This document shows, in pieces, positions 16,488-22,733 of a DNA stretch of 22,733 bases. The notes under the pieces are model-generated. The model saw only the letters and a list, made by a program, of their open reading frames with translations, was not told the origin of the DNA and ran no database searches. A program made the translations under genes and the position numbers. Positions within the stretch are counted from its first letter, which is position 1, and each line of letters starts with the position of its first letter. Source of the DNA: JANNFX01 sp031380225 (GTDB lineage: Bacteria; Pseudomonadota; Alphaproteobacteria; Rhizobiales; Hyphomicrobiaceae); the NCBI GenBank assembly GCA_031380225.1, contig JANNFX010000047.1:1-22733 (forward strand), read 5' to 3'.

Positions 16488-18623
16488 ATGAGCTGGTCGA
16501 TCGACTTTACACCGCTGTTACCGCTGCCGCTTTTGTGGGCGGCAATGGCGGTTGCTGCGTTGCTCATCGCCGTACAGCTTTACCGGCGCAGTCACGGCGC
16601 GTGGTTGCGTGCGCTGGCGCTGGCTGCCCTGCTAGCGGCGCTGTTCAATCCGGTACTGCGCCAGGAAGAACGCGACAGCCTGTCAAGTATTGCCGTGGTC
16701 GTGAGCGACGAAAGCACGAGTCAGACGCTCGACAAACGCCCGGAACAGATGGCCGCTATAAAGTCTGATCTCGAAGCCAAACTCAAAGGCATCAAAAACC
16801 TTGAAGTCAAATGGGTTTCGGCCGCTCGTCCTGGAGACAGTCAAAACCGCGGCACGGAATTGTTTGGAGCCTTGAACAAGGCCCTCGCCGATACACCAGC
16901 CGACCGCCTCGCAGGCGTCATCCTGATGACCGATGGCCAAGTGCACGATGTGCCAAACGCGGTCTCGCAATTGGGCTTCGAAGCCCCCGTTCACGCGCTC
17001 TTGTCAGGCCGGCCGGGTGAGTTCGACCGCCGCATCGAAGTGCTCAAGGCGCCGCGCTACGGGATCGTCGGGCAGTCGCGCGACATCGAATTGGTGGTCC
17101 GCGAAAATGGCAAGCCAGGTCAGGGTGGCAACACGGTTGCGCTGAAGGTCCGCCGTGAAGGTAAACCAGAGGAATCGCGCACGGCCGAAATCGGCAAACC
17201 ATTGACGATCGATTTGCCGTTCCCGCATGGCGGCGCCAACATTATCGAAATTGAATTGCCCGCCCTTCCCGGCGAATTGACCCCAGCCAACAACCGCGCC
17301 GTGCTTTCGGCTGAAGGCGTGCGCGAAAATCTGCGCGTGCTGTTGATCTCCGGCGTGCCGCACGCTGGCGAACGAACGTGGCGTAATTTGCTCAAGTCAG
17401 ATGCGGCCGTTGACCTCGTTCACTTTACGATTCTGCGGCCGCCGGAAAAGCAAGACGGCACGCCGATCAACCAGTTGTCGCTTATTCAGTTCCCAACCAA
17501 GGAATTGTTCCTCGATAAGATCAACGACTTCGATCTCATCATCTTCGACCGCTATGAGCATCGCGGCATCCTGCAGCTTCTGTATTACGACAACATCGCC
17601 CGTTACGTGGACAAACACGGCGGCGCATTGCTTGTTGCGGGCGGCGATGATTACGCCGGTGACCGCACCATCTTCCGCACGCCGCTAGGCCCTGCTCTGC
17701 CCGCCGGACCGACGGGGCGCGTGATCGACGGCCCCTTCAAAGCCAAGATCACAGTCGATGGCGCCAAGCATCCGGTCACCTCGTCGCTGCCGGGCGTTGA
17801 TCCCCTGCATCCCGAAATTGCGCCGGCATCGTGGGGCCGCTGGTTCCGGCAGGCCGAAGTCACACCCAACAAGGGCCGCACAATTTTAAGCGGCGCTGAA
17901 GACAAACCGCTGCTGGTGCTCGATCGCAAGGGTAAAGGCCGGGTGGCGTTATTGACCTCAGATCAAGCTTGGTTATGGGCGCGCGGCTATGATGGTGGCG
18001 GACCACACACCGATTTGCTGCGCCGGCTCGCCCACTGGCTGATGAAAGAGCCTGATCTCGAAGAGGACCGCCTGATCGCCACTGCCAACGGCATGAAGTT
18101 GTCGTTCGAACGCCACGCCATGGATGACAAGATCGAGCCTGTGACGCTGTCGGGGCCAACAGGCGAGAAGTCTCAATTGACGCTTGAAGCGGCTGGTCCG
18201 GGACGCTGGAAGTCGTCGATCGACGTTAAAATTCCTGGGCTCTACAAAGCTGAAACCGCCTCAGCGTCAGGTCCGTTAACCACAATTGCGGCCGCCGGCT
18301 CAGAAGATCCGCGCGAAATGAGCGAAGTTACGGCGACCGAGGATAAGTTAAAGCCAATAACCGAGCAAACCGGAGGCGGCGTTTACTGGACCGCGCCTGC
18401 TCTAGGCGCGGGCGCCAAAGTGGCGGCAGCCGGTCTCACCGTGCCGCGCATCACGATGCTGTCGAATGCGAAAGTCTTTTCTGGAACTGGCTGGCTGGGC
18501 CTAAAGGACCGAGAAGCGTTCGTAACTCGCGGCGTCGCCTTAACGCCGTTATTTACGGGATTACTGGCGTTATCAGCGCTTTTGGCGCTTCTTGCCCTTG
18601 CTTGGTGGCGCGAAGGCCGTTGA
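16488..18623 (+). CDS. vWA/glutamine-amidotransferase-like membrane protein of the MoxR operon
   Basis: Membrane protein of 711 residues. Two N-terminal helices (about 10-31 and 37-55) are followed by a vWA-like domain with an intact MIDAS: DESTS (74-78) and MTDG (147-150). From about 280 to 530 there is a class I glutamine-amidotransferase-like fold (LRVLLISG, DLIIFDRYE, GGALLVAGG, GRVALLTSDQAWLW). It lacks an evident catalytic Cys and is probably structural. A C-terminal helix (about 687-706) ends in WWREGR. The large middle is likely periplasmic, held by helices at both ends. AGGAG spans the stop of the DUF4159 gene and lies seven bases before the ATG, so they are co-transcribed. This is the last gene of the operon. 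Confidence 0.88.
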   Translation: MSWSIDFTPLLPLPLLWAAMAVAALLIAVQLYRRSHGAWLRALALAALLAALFNPVLRQEERDSLSSIAVVVSDESTSQTLDKRPEQMAAIKSDLEAKLKGIKNLEVKWVSAARPGDSQNRGTELFGALNKALADTPADRLAGVILMTDGQVHDVPNAVSQLGFEAPVHALLSGRPGEFDRRIEVLKAPRYGIVGQSRDIELVVRENGKPGQGGNTVALKVRREGKPEESRTAEIGKPLTIDLPFPHGGANIIEIELPALPGELTPANNRAVLSAEGVRENLRVLLISGVPHAGERTWRNLLKSDAAVDLVHFTILRPPEKQDGTPINQLSLIQFPTKELFLDKINDFDLIIFDRYEHRGILQLLYYDNIARYVDKHGGALLVAGGDDYAGDRTIFRTPLGPALPAGPTGRVIDGPFKAKITVDGAKHPVTSSLPGVDPLHPEIAPASWGRWFRQAEVTPNKGRTILSGAEDKPLLVLDRKGKGRVALLTSDQAWLWARGYDGGGPHTDLLRRLAHWLMKEPDLEEDRLIATANGMKLSFERHAMDDKIEPVTLSGPTGEKSQLTLEAAGPGRWKSSIDVKIPGLYKAETASASGPLTTIAAAGSEDPREMSEVTATEDKLKPITEQTGGGVYWTAPALGAGAKVAAAGLTVPRITMLSNAKVFSGTGWLGLKDREAFVTRGVALTPLFTGLLALSALLALLALAWWREGR

Positions 18624-18671
18624 ACTTTTGATCCCCCTACGGCGTTGTTAAGGAATTAGGGGAGAAGCCTG

Positions 18672-18687
18672 TTGCACTATTGCACTT
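18672..18687 (+). promoter_or_regulatory. Tandem TTGCACTW repeat upstream of phaZ
   Basis: TTGCACTA at 18672-18679 is followed at once by TTGCACTT at 18680-18687. It lies about 90 bp before the phaZ start. TGC/GCA-rich sites of this kind are typical of the PHA-responsive repressor PhaR, so it is a candidate operator, but no exact PhaR consensus is present. Confidence 0.3.
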
Positions 18688-18729
18688 GCTAAGTAGCGGC
18701 GACGCAGCGCACCATACACGTATCGACTT

Positions 18730-18749
18730 GCAGAAATGCGGTTTTCTGC
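18730..18749 (+). promoter_or_regulatory. Hairpin in the phaZ leader
   Basis: GCAGAAA (18730-18736) and TTTCTGC (18743-18749) form a perfect 7-bp stem with a six-base loop, 27 bp before the phaZ start codon. It could act in the leader RNA or as an operator. There is no U-tract after it, so it is not a classic terminator. Confidence 0.35.
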
Positions 18750-18776
18750 GGTCAACGGACGACTCAGAGAGGCACC

Positions 18777-20132
18777 ATGAACTATTACGCCTATGAGATG
18801 GTCCACGCCATGCTGGCACCATTCCGATTGGGTTCCGAGGCCTTAAAGGCCACGGTTAGCTCACCTTACAACCCATTGTCCAAAACGCCCTATGGCAAGG
18901 CGGTCTCCGCAGTATGTGAGCTGTTCGAGAACGTCACCCGGCGCTACGGCAAGCCTGTATTCGGCATCAAGGAAGCCCACACGCCAACCGGCATCGCAGG
19001 CGTCGTCGAGGAAGTGGCGCTGCGCAAGCCGTTCTGCAATTTGCTGCATTTCAAGCGCAACTTCCAAGCATCGCCCGAGCGCAATGACCCCAAAGTCTTG
19101 ATCGTCGCTCCGATGTCTGGCCACTACGCGACCTTGCTTCGCGGCACGGTCAATTCGATGATCGAAGAACACGACGTCTACATCACCGACTGGACCGACG
19201 CGCGCAACGTGCCGATGATTGAGGGCGCCTTCGATCTCGATGATTTCATCGACTACGTAATCGAATTCACTCATTTCGTTGGCCCCAATACGCACGTCAT
19301 TGCGGTCTGCCAGCCGGCCGTTCCGGCTCTTGCCGCCGCTGCCGTTATGGCGAAGCGCAATGACCCCTTAGCGCCCGCGTCTTTGACCATGATGGGCGGC
19401 CCGATCGACACGCGCCGCAATCCGACCGCCGTCAATAAGCTGGCGCAGGATAAGCCGTTGTCCTGGTTCGAAAACAACGTTATCTCGCTGGTTCCCTTCC
19501 CACATCCGGGCACCATGCGCCGCGTCTATCCAGGCTTCATCCAGTTGACAGGGTTCATGACTATGAACCTTGAGAAGCACGTCAACGCCCACGTCGGGCT
19601 TTATCATGATCTCGTCAAAGGCGATTGTGATAGCGTCAAGCAGCACCAGGAATTCTACGAGGAATACTTGGCAGTGATGGACCTGACGGCCGAATTCTAT
19701 TTGCAGACCGTCAAGACCGTATTCCAGGACCACGCGCTGCCGAATGGCACCATGATGCATCGCGGCGAGAAGGTCGACTGCAAGGCCATCCGACACACCG
19801 CGATTATCTCAATCGAGGGCGAACGCGACGACATCTGCGGCCTTGGTCAAACGGAAGCCGCTCATATCTTGTGTCCTAATGTGCCCACCGAATTGCATTT
19901 CCACTACGTGCAGCCTGGCGTCGGCCATTACGGAGTGTTCAACGGCACCCGTTGGCGCACCGAAATCCAACCGCGTTTGAAGCAGATGATTCGCTCCGTC
20001 GATCAACGGCGGACAACGGGTGTCATGACGCCAAAAGACCCTGATGGGTTTGCGGCGCTTCCCGCCAAACTCGCCGCTCTCGGCGACCGGCTGGTCGGTT
20101 GGCAAGCTGTAGATGGTCAACTGCCGAATTGA
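18777..20132 (+). CDS. phaZ: Intracellular polyhydroxyalkanoate depolymerase
   Basis: Alpha/beta-hydrolase of 451 residues that degrades stored PHB in the cytosol. It starts MNYYAYEMVHAMLAPFRLG, as in PhaZ proteins of alphaproteobacteria. The nucleophile elbow is VCQPA with Cys178 in place of Ser, as in Ralstonia PhaZa1 (Cys183). The likely triad partners are an Asp in GERDDICG and the His in GVGHYGVF near the C-terminus. There is no signal peptide. GAGAGG stands four bases before the ATG. It has its own leader of about 150 bp after the MoxR operon and is followed 97 bp later by the 601-residue gene on the same strand. Confidence 0.95.
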   Translation: MNYYAYEMVHAMLAPFRLGSEALKATVSSPYNPLSKTPYGKAVSAVCELFENVTRRYGKPVFGIKEAHTPTGIAGVVEEVALRKPFCNLLHFKRNFQASPERNDPKVLIVAPMSGHYATLLRGTVNSMIEEHDVYITDWTDARNVPMIEGAFDLDDFIDYVIEFTHFVGPNTHVIAVCQPAVPALAAAAVMAKRNDPLAPASLTMMGGPIDTRRNPTAVNKLAQDKPLSWFENNVISLVPFPHPGTMRRVYPGFIQLTGFMTMNLEKHVNAHVGLYHDLVKGDCDSVKQHQEFYEEYLAVMDLTAEFYLQTVKTVFQDHALPNGTMMHRGEKVDCKAIRHTAIISIEGERDDICGLGQTEAAHILCPNVPTELHFHYVQPGVGHYGVFNGTRWRTEIQPRLKQMIRSVDQRRTTGVMTPKDPDGFAALPAKLAALGDRLVGWQAVDGQLPN

Positions 20133-20181
20133 TCGCCGGATAACCCCATGCACTGGGCTTGAAGGCCCCGCGACTCGGTTA

Positions 20182-20225
20182 CGTTCGTCCTGAAAAACAG
20201 CGCGATCTGCGCTCTAGGACGAACG
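20182..20225 (+). promoter_or_regulatory. Hairpin that sequesters the ribosome binding site of the next gene
   Basis: CGTTCGTCCT (20182-20191) pairs perfectly with AGGACGAACG (20216-20225). An inner stem AGCGC (20199-20203) with GCGCT (20209-20213) sits within it. The AGGA at 20216-20219 is the only good ribosome binding site for the ATG at 20230, ten bases on, and it is fully paired. This suggests control of translation by RNA structure. No T-run follows, so it is unlikely to be the phaZ terminator. Confidence 0.55.
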
Positions 20226-20229
20226 AACC

Positions 20230-22035
20230 ATGCTGCTATTCAATATCGTTTACGCCGCCCACGCTCGCGGCACCCATCACAAGCTTGCTCTCGACGCATT
20301 GCATCATCTGGCAGGCCCAGATGCCGATGCTTGGCAACGCGTGTTTATGAAACACGCAACTGTCTACATGGACGGCGCCAAAGCGCCTGACGAAGAATTC
20401 AAAGATTTCAAGAATCATGTCCTGCATGTGCGCGACGGCTATTGGGGCGGCGCATCTGCCAAGGCCGTCGCCTGGTACCAGCATTTGGTCGAGGGCCTAG
20501 CCGCCCGGGATTGGGAGCGCGCCGTTTATGCGGCTGGCGTCTTGAGCCACTACTATACCGACCCTATTTGCCCGTTCCATACAGCACAGTCGGAAGCCGA
20601 GAACTCCATCCATCGCGCCGTCGAATGGAGCATCAACCGCAGCTACGATAAACTGCGCGTGGACGCTGACGCCAACTATTCGGACATGATCATCACCGCG
20701 CCAAAGGGCGCCAACTGGCTCGCCGACATGGTGTGCCAGGGTGCTGAGACTTCGAACGTCTATTACGAAAAACTGATCGCGCATTATGACCTCAAGGCTG
20801 GCGTCGTTGATCCGCCATCTGGCCTCGATGCCACCTCGCGCGCATTTATTTCCAAGCTGTTGATGCACGCCGCGAAGGGCTTTGCCACGATTTTGGATCG
20901 CGCGTTCATTGAAGCCGCAGCGGCACCGCCTGAGGTCTCACTCACACTCGAAACCGTGATGGCGGCAGTTCAAATTCCGCTCAAAGCTCTGGCCAAGAAG
21001 CTCGCCGATAGCGCCGAGCGCCGCCAAGTCGAAGCGATGTACGACGAATTGCAAGCGACCGGCCGCGTCGAGGTGACATTGCCGGACGACGACCGCATGG
21101 TCCGCGATCTCCATGCGAAAGAAGTATTGGCGCCGCGTGAAAAGCAGCTCGCGACCGCACGTGCCTCCCGCCTGTTGCCGCCCGCAAGTCCAACGGCGAT
21201 TGCCCGCGCTGAAGCGGTCACGGGGCGGAAGTCTAAGAAACCCGCAGCCCCTCCTGCGGCGTCAGCTGCGGGTGGACCGGTTGCAAAGCATGTGCCTCGC
21301 ACGCCAATCGTGACGGCCGCCGCCACTCAAGCTACGGCTCAGAGTCCGGGTACTACTGTCCTTCAACCTGCAGCTCCAGTGAGTATGACCGCAGCCGCGC
21401 CAAGCCCGCACATGGCAAATGCCATTCGTGACATCCGTCCAATCAGCGAATCGCCCGCACTGCGCGAAGTCATTGAGCGTGCAAACGCGGCTCCCTCGAA
21501 TGACGTAGAGGACGATGAGCACAATACCAGCGATCCGCAGACCACCGACATGCCGATCGATGAACCGGTCCGCGAACTCGCCCGGTTGCAACGCGATCGC
21601 GCGCCGTTGCGCCTTAACTTGTCGGAAGCCGATGACCTCGAACGCGCGCCATCGATTGGCCCGGCGATGGCTGAAAAATTTGCTGATCTCGGTGTCATGA
21701 CCGTCGGTGACTTCCTCGATCAAGAGCCGCGTGATCTTGCTGAAGTGCTCGATGATCCGCGCTTTGGCACCAACATCGTCATGGCATGGCAAGATCAAGC
21801 GCGGCTCGTTTGTACCGTTCCTGGCCTGTCTGGCACTGGCGCGCAGCTGTTGGTCGGAGCTGGCTTCCGGTCACTCAGGTCATTACAGCTGGTCGATCCA
21901 GCAACGCTGTGCGCCGCCGTGCTGCAGTTCGCCCAATCCAACCCAGGCGGCCGTATCCTGCGCGACGGCCCACCTCCAGATCTTGAAAAGATCAAGGACT
22001 GGTCGGACGCCGCGCGCATGCAAAAGGCTGCGTGA
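20230..22035 (+). CDS. Zinc-dependent phospholipase C/P1-nuclease-like domain joined to a DUF4332-like helix-hairpin-helix region
   Basis: Protein of 601 residues. The N-terminal part (about 1-215) shows the zinc-PLC/P1 nuclease ligand pattern: H16/H17, H63 or H66, then H107-x3-D111-x5-H117 and H128-x3-E132. These spacings match Bacillus PLC closely (H118-D122-H128, H142-E146). The family's N-terminal Trp ligand, exposed after signal cleavage, is absent and there is no signal peptide, so the enzyme would be cytosolic and its metal cluster possibly incomplete. A helical part follows (215-315), then an Ala/Pro/Thr-rich linker (about 318-395) and an acidic stretch (425-445). The C-terminus (about 465-601) has helix-hairpin-helix elements (APSIGPAMAEKFADLGVMTVGDF and VPGLSGTGAQLLVGAGFRSL), as in DUF4332. 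The function is unknown; the position after phaZ may hint at a link to PHA granules. The two domain calls are by eye. Confidence 0.75.
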   Translation: MLLFNIVYAAHARGTHHKLALDALHHLAGPDADAWQRVFMKHATVYMDGAKAPDEEFKDFKNHVLHVRDGYWGGASAKAVAWYQHLVEGLAARDWERAVYAAGVLSHYYTDPICPFHTAQSEAENSIHRAVEWSINRSYDKLRVDADANYSDMIITAPKGANWLADMVCQGAETSNVYYEKLIAHYDLKAGVVDPPSGLDATSRAFISKLLMHAAKGFATILDRAFIEAAAAPPEVSLTLETVMAAVQIPLKALAKKLADSAERRQVEAMYDELQATGRVEVTLPDDDRMVRDLHAKEVLAPREKQLATARASRLLPPASPTAIARAEAVTGRKSKKPAAPPAASAAGGPVAKHVPRTPIVTAAATQATAQSPGTTVLQPAAPVSMTAAAPSPHMANAIRDIRPISESPALREVIERANAAPSNDVEDDEHNTSDPQTTDMPIDEPVRELARLQRDRAPLRLNLSEADDLERAPSIGPAMAEKFADLGVMTVGDFLDQEPRDLAEVLDDPRFGTNIVMAWQDQARLVCTVPGLSGTGAQLLVGAGFRSLRSLQLVDPATLCAAVLQFAQSNPGGRILRDGPPPDLEKIKDWSDAARMQKAA

Positions 22036-22038
22036 TCA

Positions 22039-22047
22039 CTTTCGGGC
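22039..22047 (+). repeat. Left target-site duplication
   Basis: CTTTCGGGC, nine bases, directly abuts the left terminal inverted repeat and is identical to 22430-22438. It begins three bases after the TGA of the preceding gene. Confidence 0.8.
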
Positions 22048-22090
22048 CACGGCTGTCCGGTTGAGCAGCTATGACCTCACCACGTCGTTT

Positions 22091-22156
22091 TCCCGGAAGC
22101 CGCGTATCGCAGTTTGCAATTGTGACCGGTGGATTATCAGTCGCGGCTATCCGGGA
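22091..22156 (+). repeat. REP-like imperfect palindrome, copy 1
   Basis: Left arm TCCCGGAAGCCGCG and right arm CGCGGCTATCCGGGA pair along their length with a one-base bulge. The loop carries TGTGACCGGTGG (22121-22132). Length is 66 bp. Confidence 0.75.
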
Positions 22157-22195
22157 CCTTTACCTGAGCGAAACGGAAATGATTGGCGCATTTAT

Positions 22196-22217
22196 CCAGA
22201 GTTTCTGGGCGTTTTTT
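22196..22217 (+). terminator. Weak terminator-like hairpin inside the element
   Basis: CCAGA (22196-22200) and TCTGG (22204-22208) form a short stem with a GTT loop, followed by GCG and six T (22212-22217). It could end transcripts of the 601-residue gene, so the element may have brought a terminator. The stem is only five pairs. Confidence 0.35.
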
Positions 22218-22252
22218 AGCTGACGTCTCTGGACTGCGGATGCTGGTAATGA

Positions 22253-22317
22253 TCCCGGATAGCCGCGCCAATAGCAGCCCCACCGATCACAGGCATCGAT
22301 TGGCGCGGCTTCCGGGA
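22253..22317 (-). repeat. REP-like imperfect palindrome, copy 2 (inverted)
   Basis: Left arm TCCCGGATAGCCGCGCCAAT and right arm ATTGGCGCGGCTTCCGGGA form a stem of about 19 pairs with a one-base bulge. Read on the minus strand it has the same arm order as copy 1, and its loop has TGTGATCGGTGG (22291-22280), 11 of 12 identical to copy 1. The two are therefore inverted copies of one element, with 96 bp between them. Confidence 0.75.
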
Positions 22318-22429
22318 AGACGAAATTTGGGCTGATTAATTTCATGTCCCGCCATGAGCTCAAACCAATTTTCTCTATCTCAGAAATGCATTTGATGACA
22401 CATCTTCAAACCTCAACCGGACAGCAGTG

Positions 22430-22438
22430 CTTTCGGGC
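22430..22438 (+). repeat. Right target-site duplication
   Basis: CTTTCGGGC directly abuts the right terminal inverted repeat and is identical to 22039-22047. Confidence 0.8.
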
Positions 22439-22545
22439 ACAGATTATGAGCTGCCGGGTTGCGAATTCATCGATCTGCCGGAACCGTAGTTGTGACAACA
22501 GTTTTCCGGCATACGGGCCGTTGCATTCTCACGACTTCGGCAAGC

Positions 22546-22733
22546 TCACCACCGCAGTTCCGTCATGGCGGCGACTGCTGGAGGCGCACCATCCGCAAAC
22601 AGTGCCGCAAGTTTGGTCATCGAGATGTGAGCCCCTTCCATCACTTCGGTTTTATGGATGCCGGAGGCGACGAAAAGCGCATCTACGCCGAAGCGTTGAG
22701 CGCCCGTGATGTCAGTGCGCAAGGCATCACCAA
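22546..22733 (-). CDS. HAD-superfamily class IIA hydrolase, TIGR01459-like (3' end only)
   Basis: The reverse strand from the right edge reads GDALRTDITGAQRFGVDALFVASGIH, then a tail ending in AAMTELRW and TGA (22548-22546). GDALRTD is the C-terminal HAD motif with the acidic metal-site residues, and the arrangement is that of the class IIA sugar-phosphatase-like group common in alphaproteobacteria. Only the last 62 codons including the stop are in the window, so substrate and start are unknown. It converges on the 601-residue gene. Confidence 0.82.
   Translation of the reverse strand, partial: GDALRTDITGAQRFGVDALFVASGIHKTEVMEGAHISMTKLAALFADGAPPAVAAMTELRW

Larger units (their letters stand above)
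22048..22429. mobile_element. MITE-like non-autonomous transposable element, 382 bp
   Basis: The left end CACGGCTGTCCGGTTGAG (22048-22065) and the right end read on the minus strand, CACTGCTGTCCGGTTGAG (22429-22412), match at 17 of 18 positions. Both are flanked without a gap by the 9-bp direct repeat CTTTCGGGC. Terminal inverted repeats plus an exactly abutting target duplication are the standard signature of a DDE-type transposition. No ORF inside resembles a transposase, so it would have moved with help in trans. The interior carries two inverted REP-like hairpins and a terminator-like stem. A 9-bp duplication fits IS families such as IS4 or IS1, but the family cannot be fixed from the ends alone. 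Confidence 0.8.
22036..22545. other. Convergent intergenic region, mostly occupied by a transposon-like element
   Basis: Of the 510 bp between the 601-residue gene and the HAD gene, 400 bp are the element plus its two target repeats (22039-22438). The remaining 107 bp (22439-22545) show no clear terminator or gene. Confidence 0.6.

Noticed and set aside
22160..22363. 67-codon ORF inside the element as a possible transposase remnant
   Set aside because: It reads through hairpin arms and has no DDE or other transposase motif.
22344..22709. 121-codon ORF on the plus strand
   Set aside because: It starts inside the MITE-like element, crosses its end and runs antisense to the HAD gene. No domain signature.

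Overview
The window comes from an alphaproteobacterial chromosome, most likely order Hyphomicrobiales (Rhizobiales). The grounds are the gene content: a CcrM-type GANTC methyltransferase, a DUF1285 gene divergent from a MoxR/DUF58/DUF4159 cluster, an intracellular Cys-type PHA depolymerase, and a cobD of rhizobial style. GC is moderately high and coding density is high. The genus cannot be named from sequence alone. I see no tRNA, rRNA, CRISPR, prophage or full insertion sequence.

Layout from left to right. 1-939 (-) is cobD, cut off by the left edge. 1288-2205 (+) is an agmatinase-type ureohydrolase, convergent with ccrM at 2228-3373 (-). A 314-bp divergent control region with two near-consensus CtrA boxes separates ccrM from a class A penicillin-binding protein at 3688-5937 (+). 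A small lipoprotein (5978-6382, -) follows. Next comes a leftward group: a fused HAD-CBS protein (7405-8637), a VIT1/CCC1-type transporter (6670-7371) and a 30-codon small ORF (6548-6640). An orphan NodU-type carbamoyltransferase (9004-10761, -) lies downstream of a DUF1285 gene (10871-11455, -).

From 11614 to 18623 (+) lies a tight four-gene operon: MoxR ATPase, DUF58, DUF4159/BatA-like membrane protein, and a vWA/GATase-like membrane protein. This is a Bat-like chaperone and envelope module whose substrate is unknown. Then come phaZ (18777-20132, +) and a 601-aa protein (20230-22035, +) that joins a zinc-dependent phospholipase C/P1-nuclease-like domain to a C-terminal DUF4332-like helix-hairpin-helix region. 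The right edge holds the 3' end of a class IIA HAD hydrolase (22546-22733, -).

The most notable non-coding find is a 382-bp transposon-like element (22048-22429) without a transposase. It has 18-bp terminal inverted repeats (17/18 identical) and is flanked exactly by a 9-bp direct repeat, CTTTCGGGC. It carries two inverted copies of a roughly 65-bp REP-like hairpin and landed 3 bp after the stop codon of the 601-aa gene. Other points worth checking are a catalytically degenerate HAD domain fused to a CBS pair that has its own internal start, a hairpin that hides the ribosome binding site of the 601-aa gene, and the CtrA-like boxes by ccrM.
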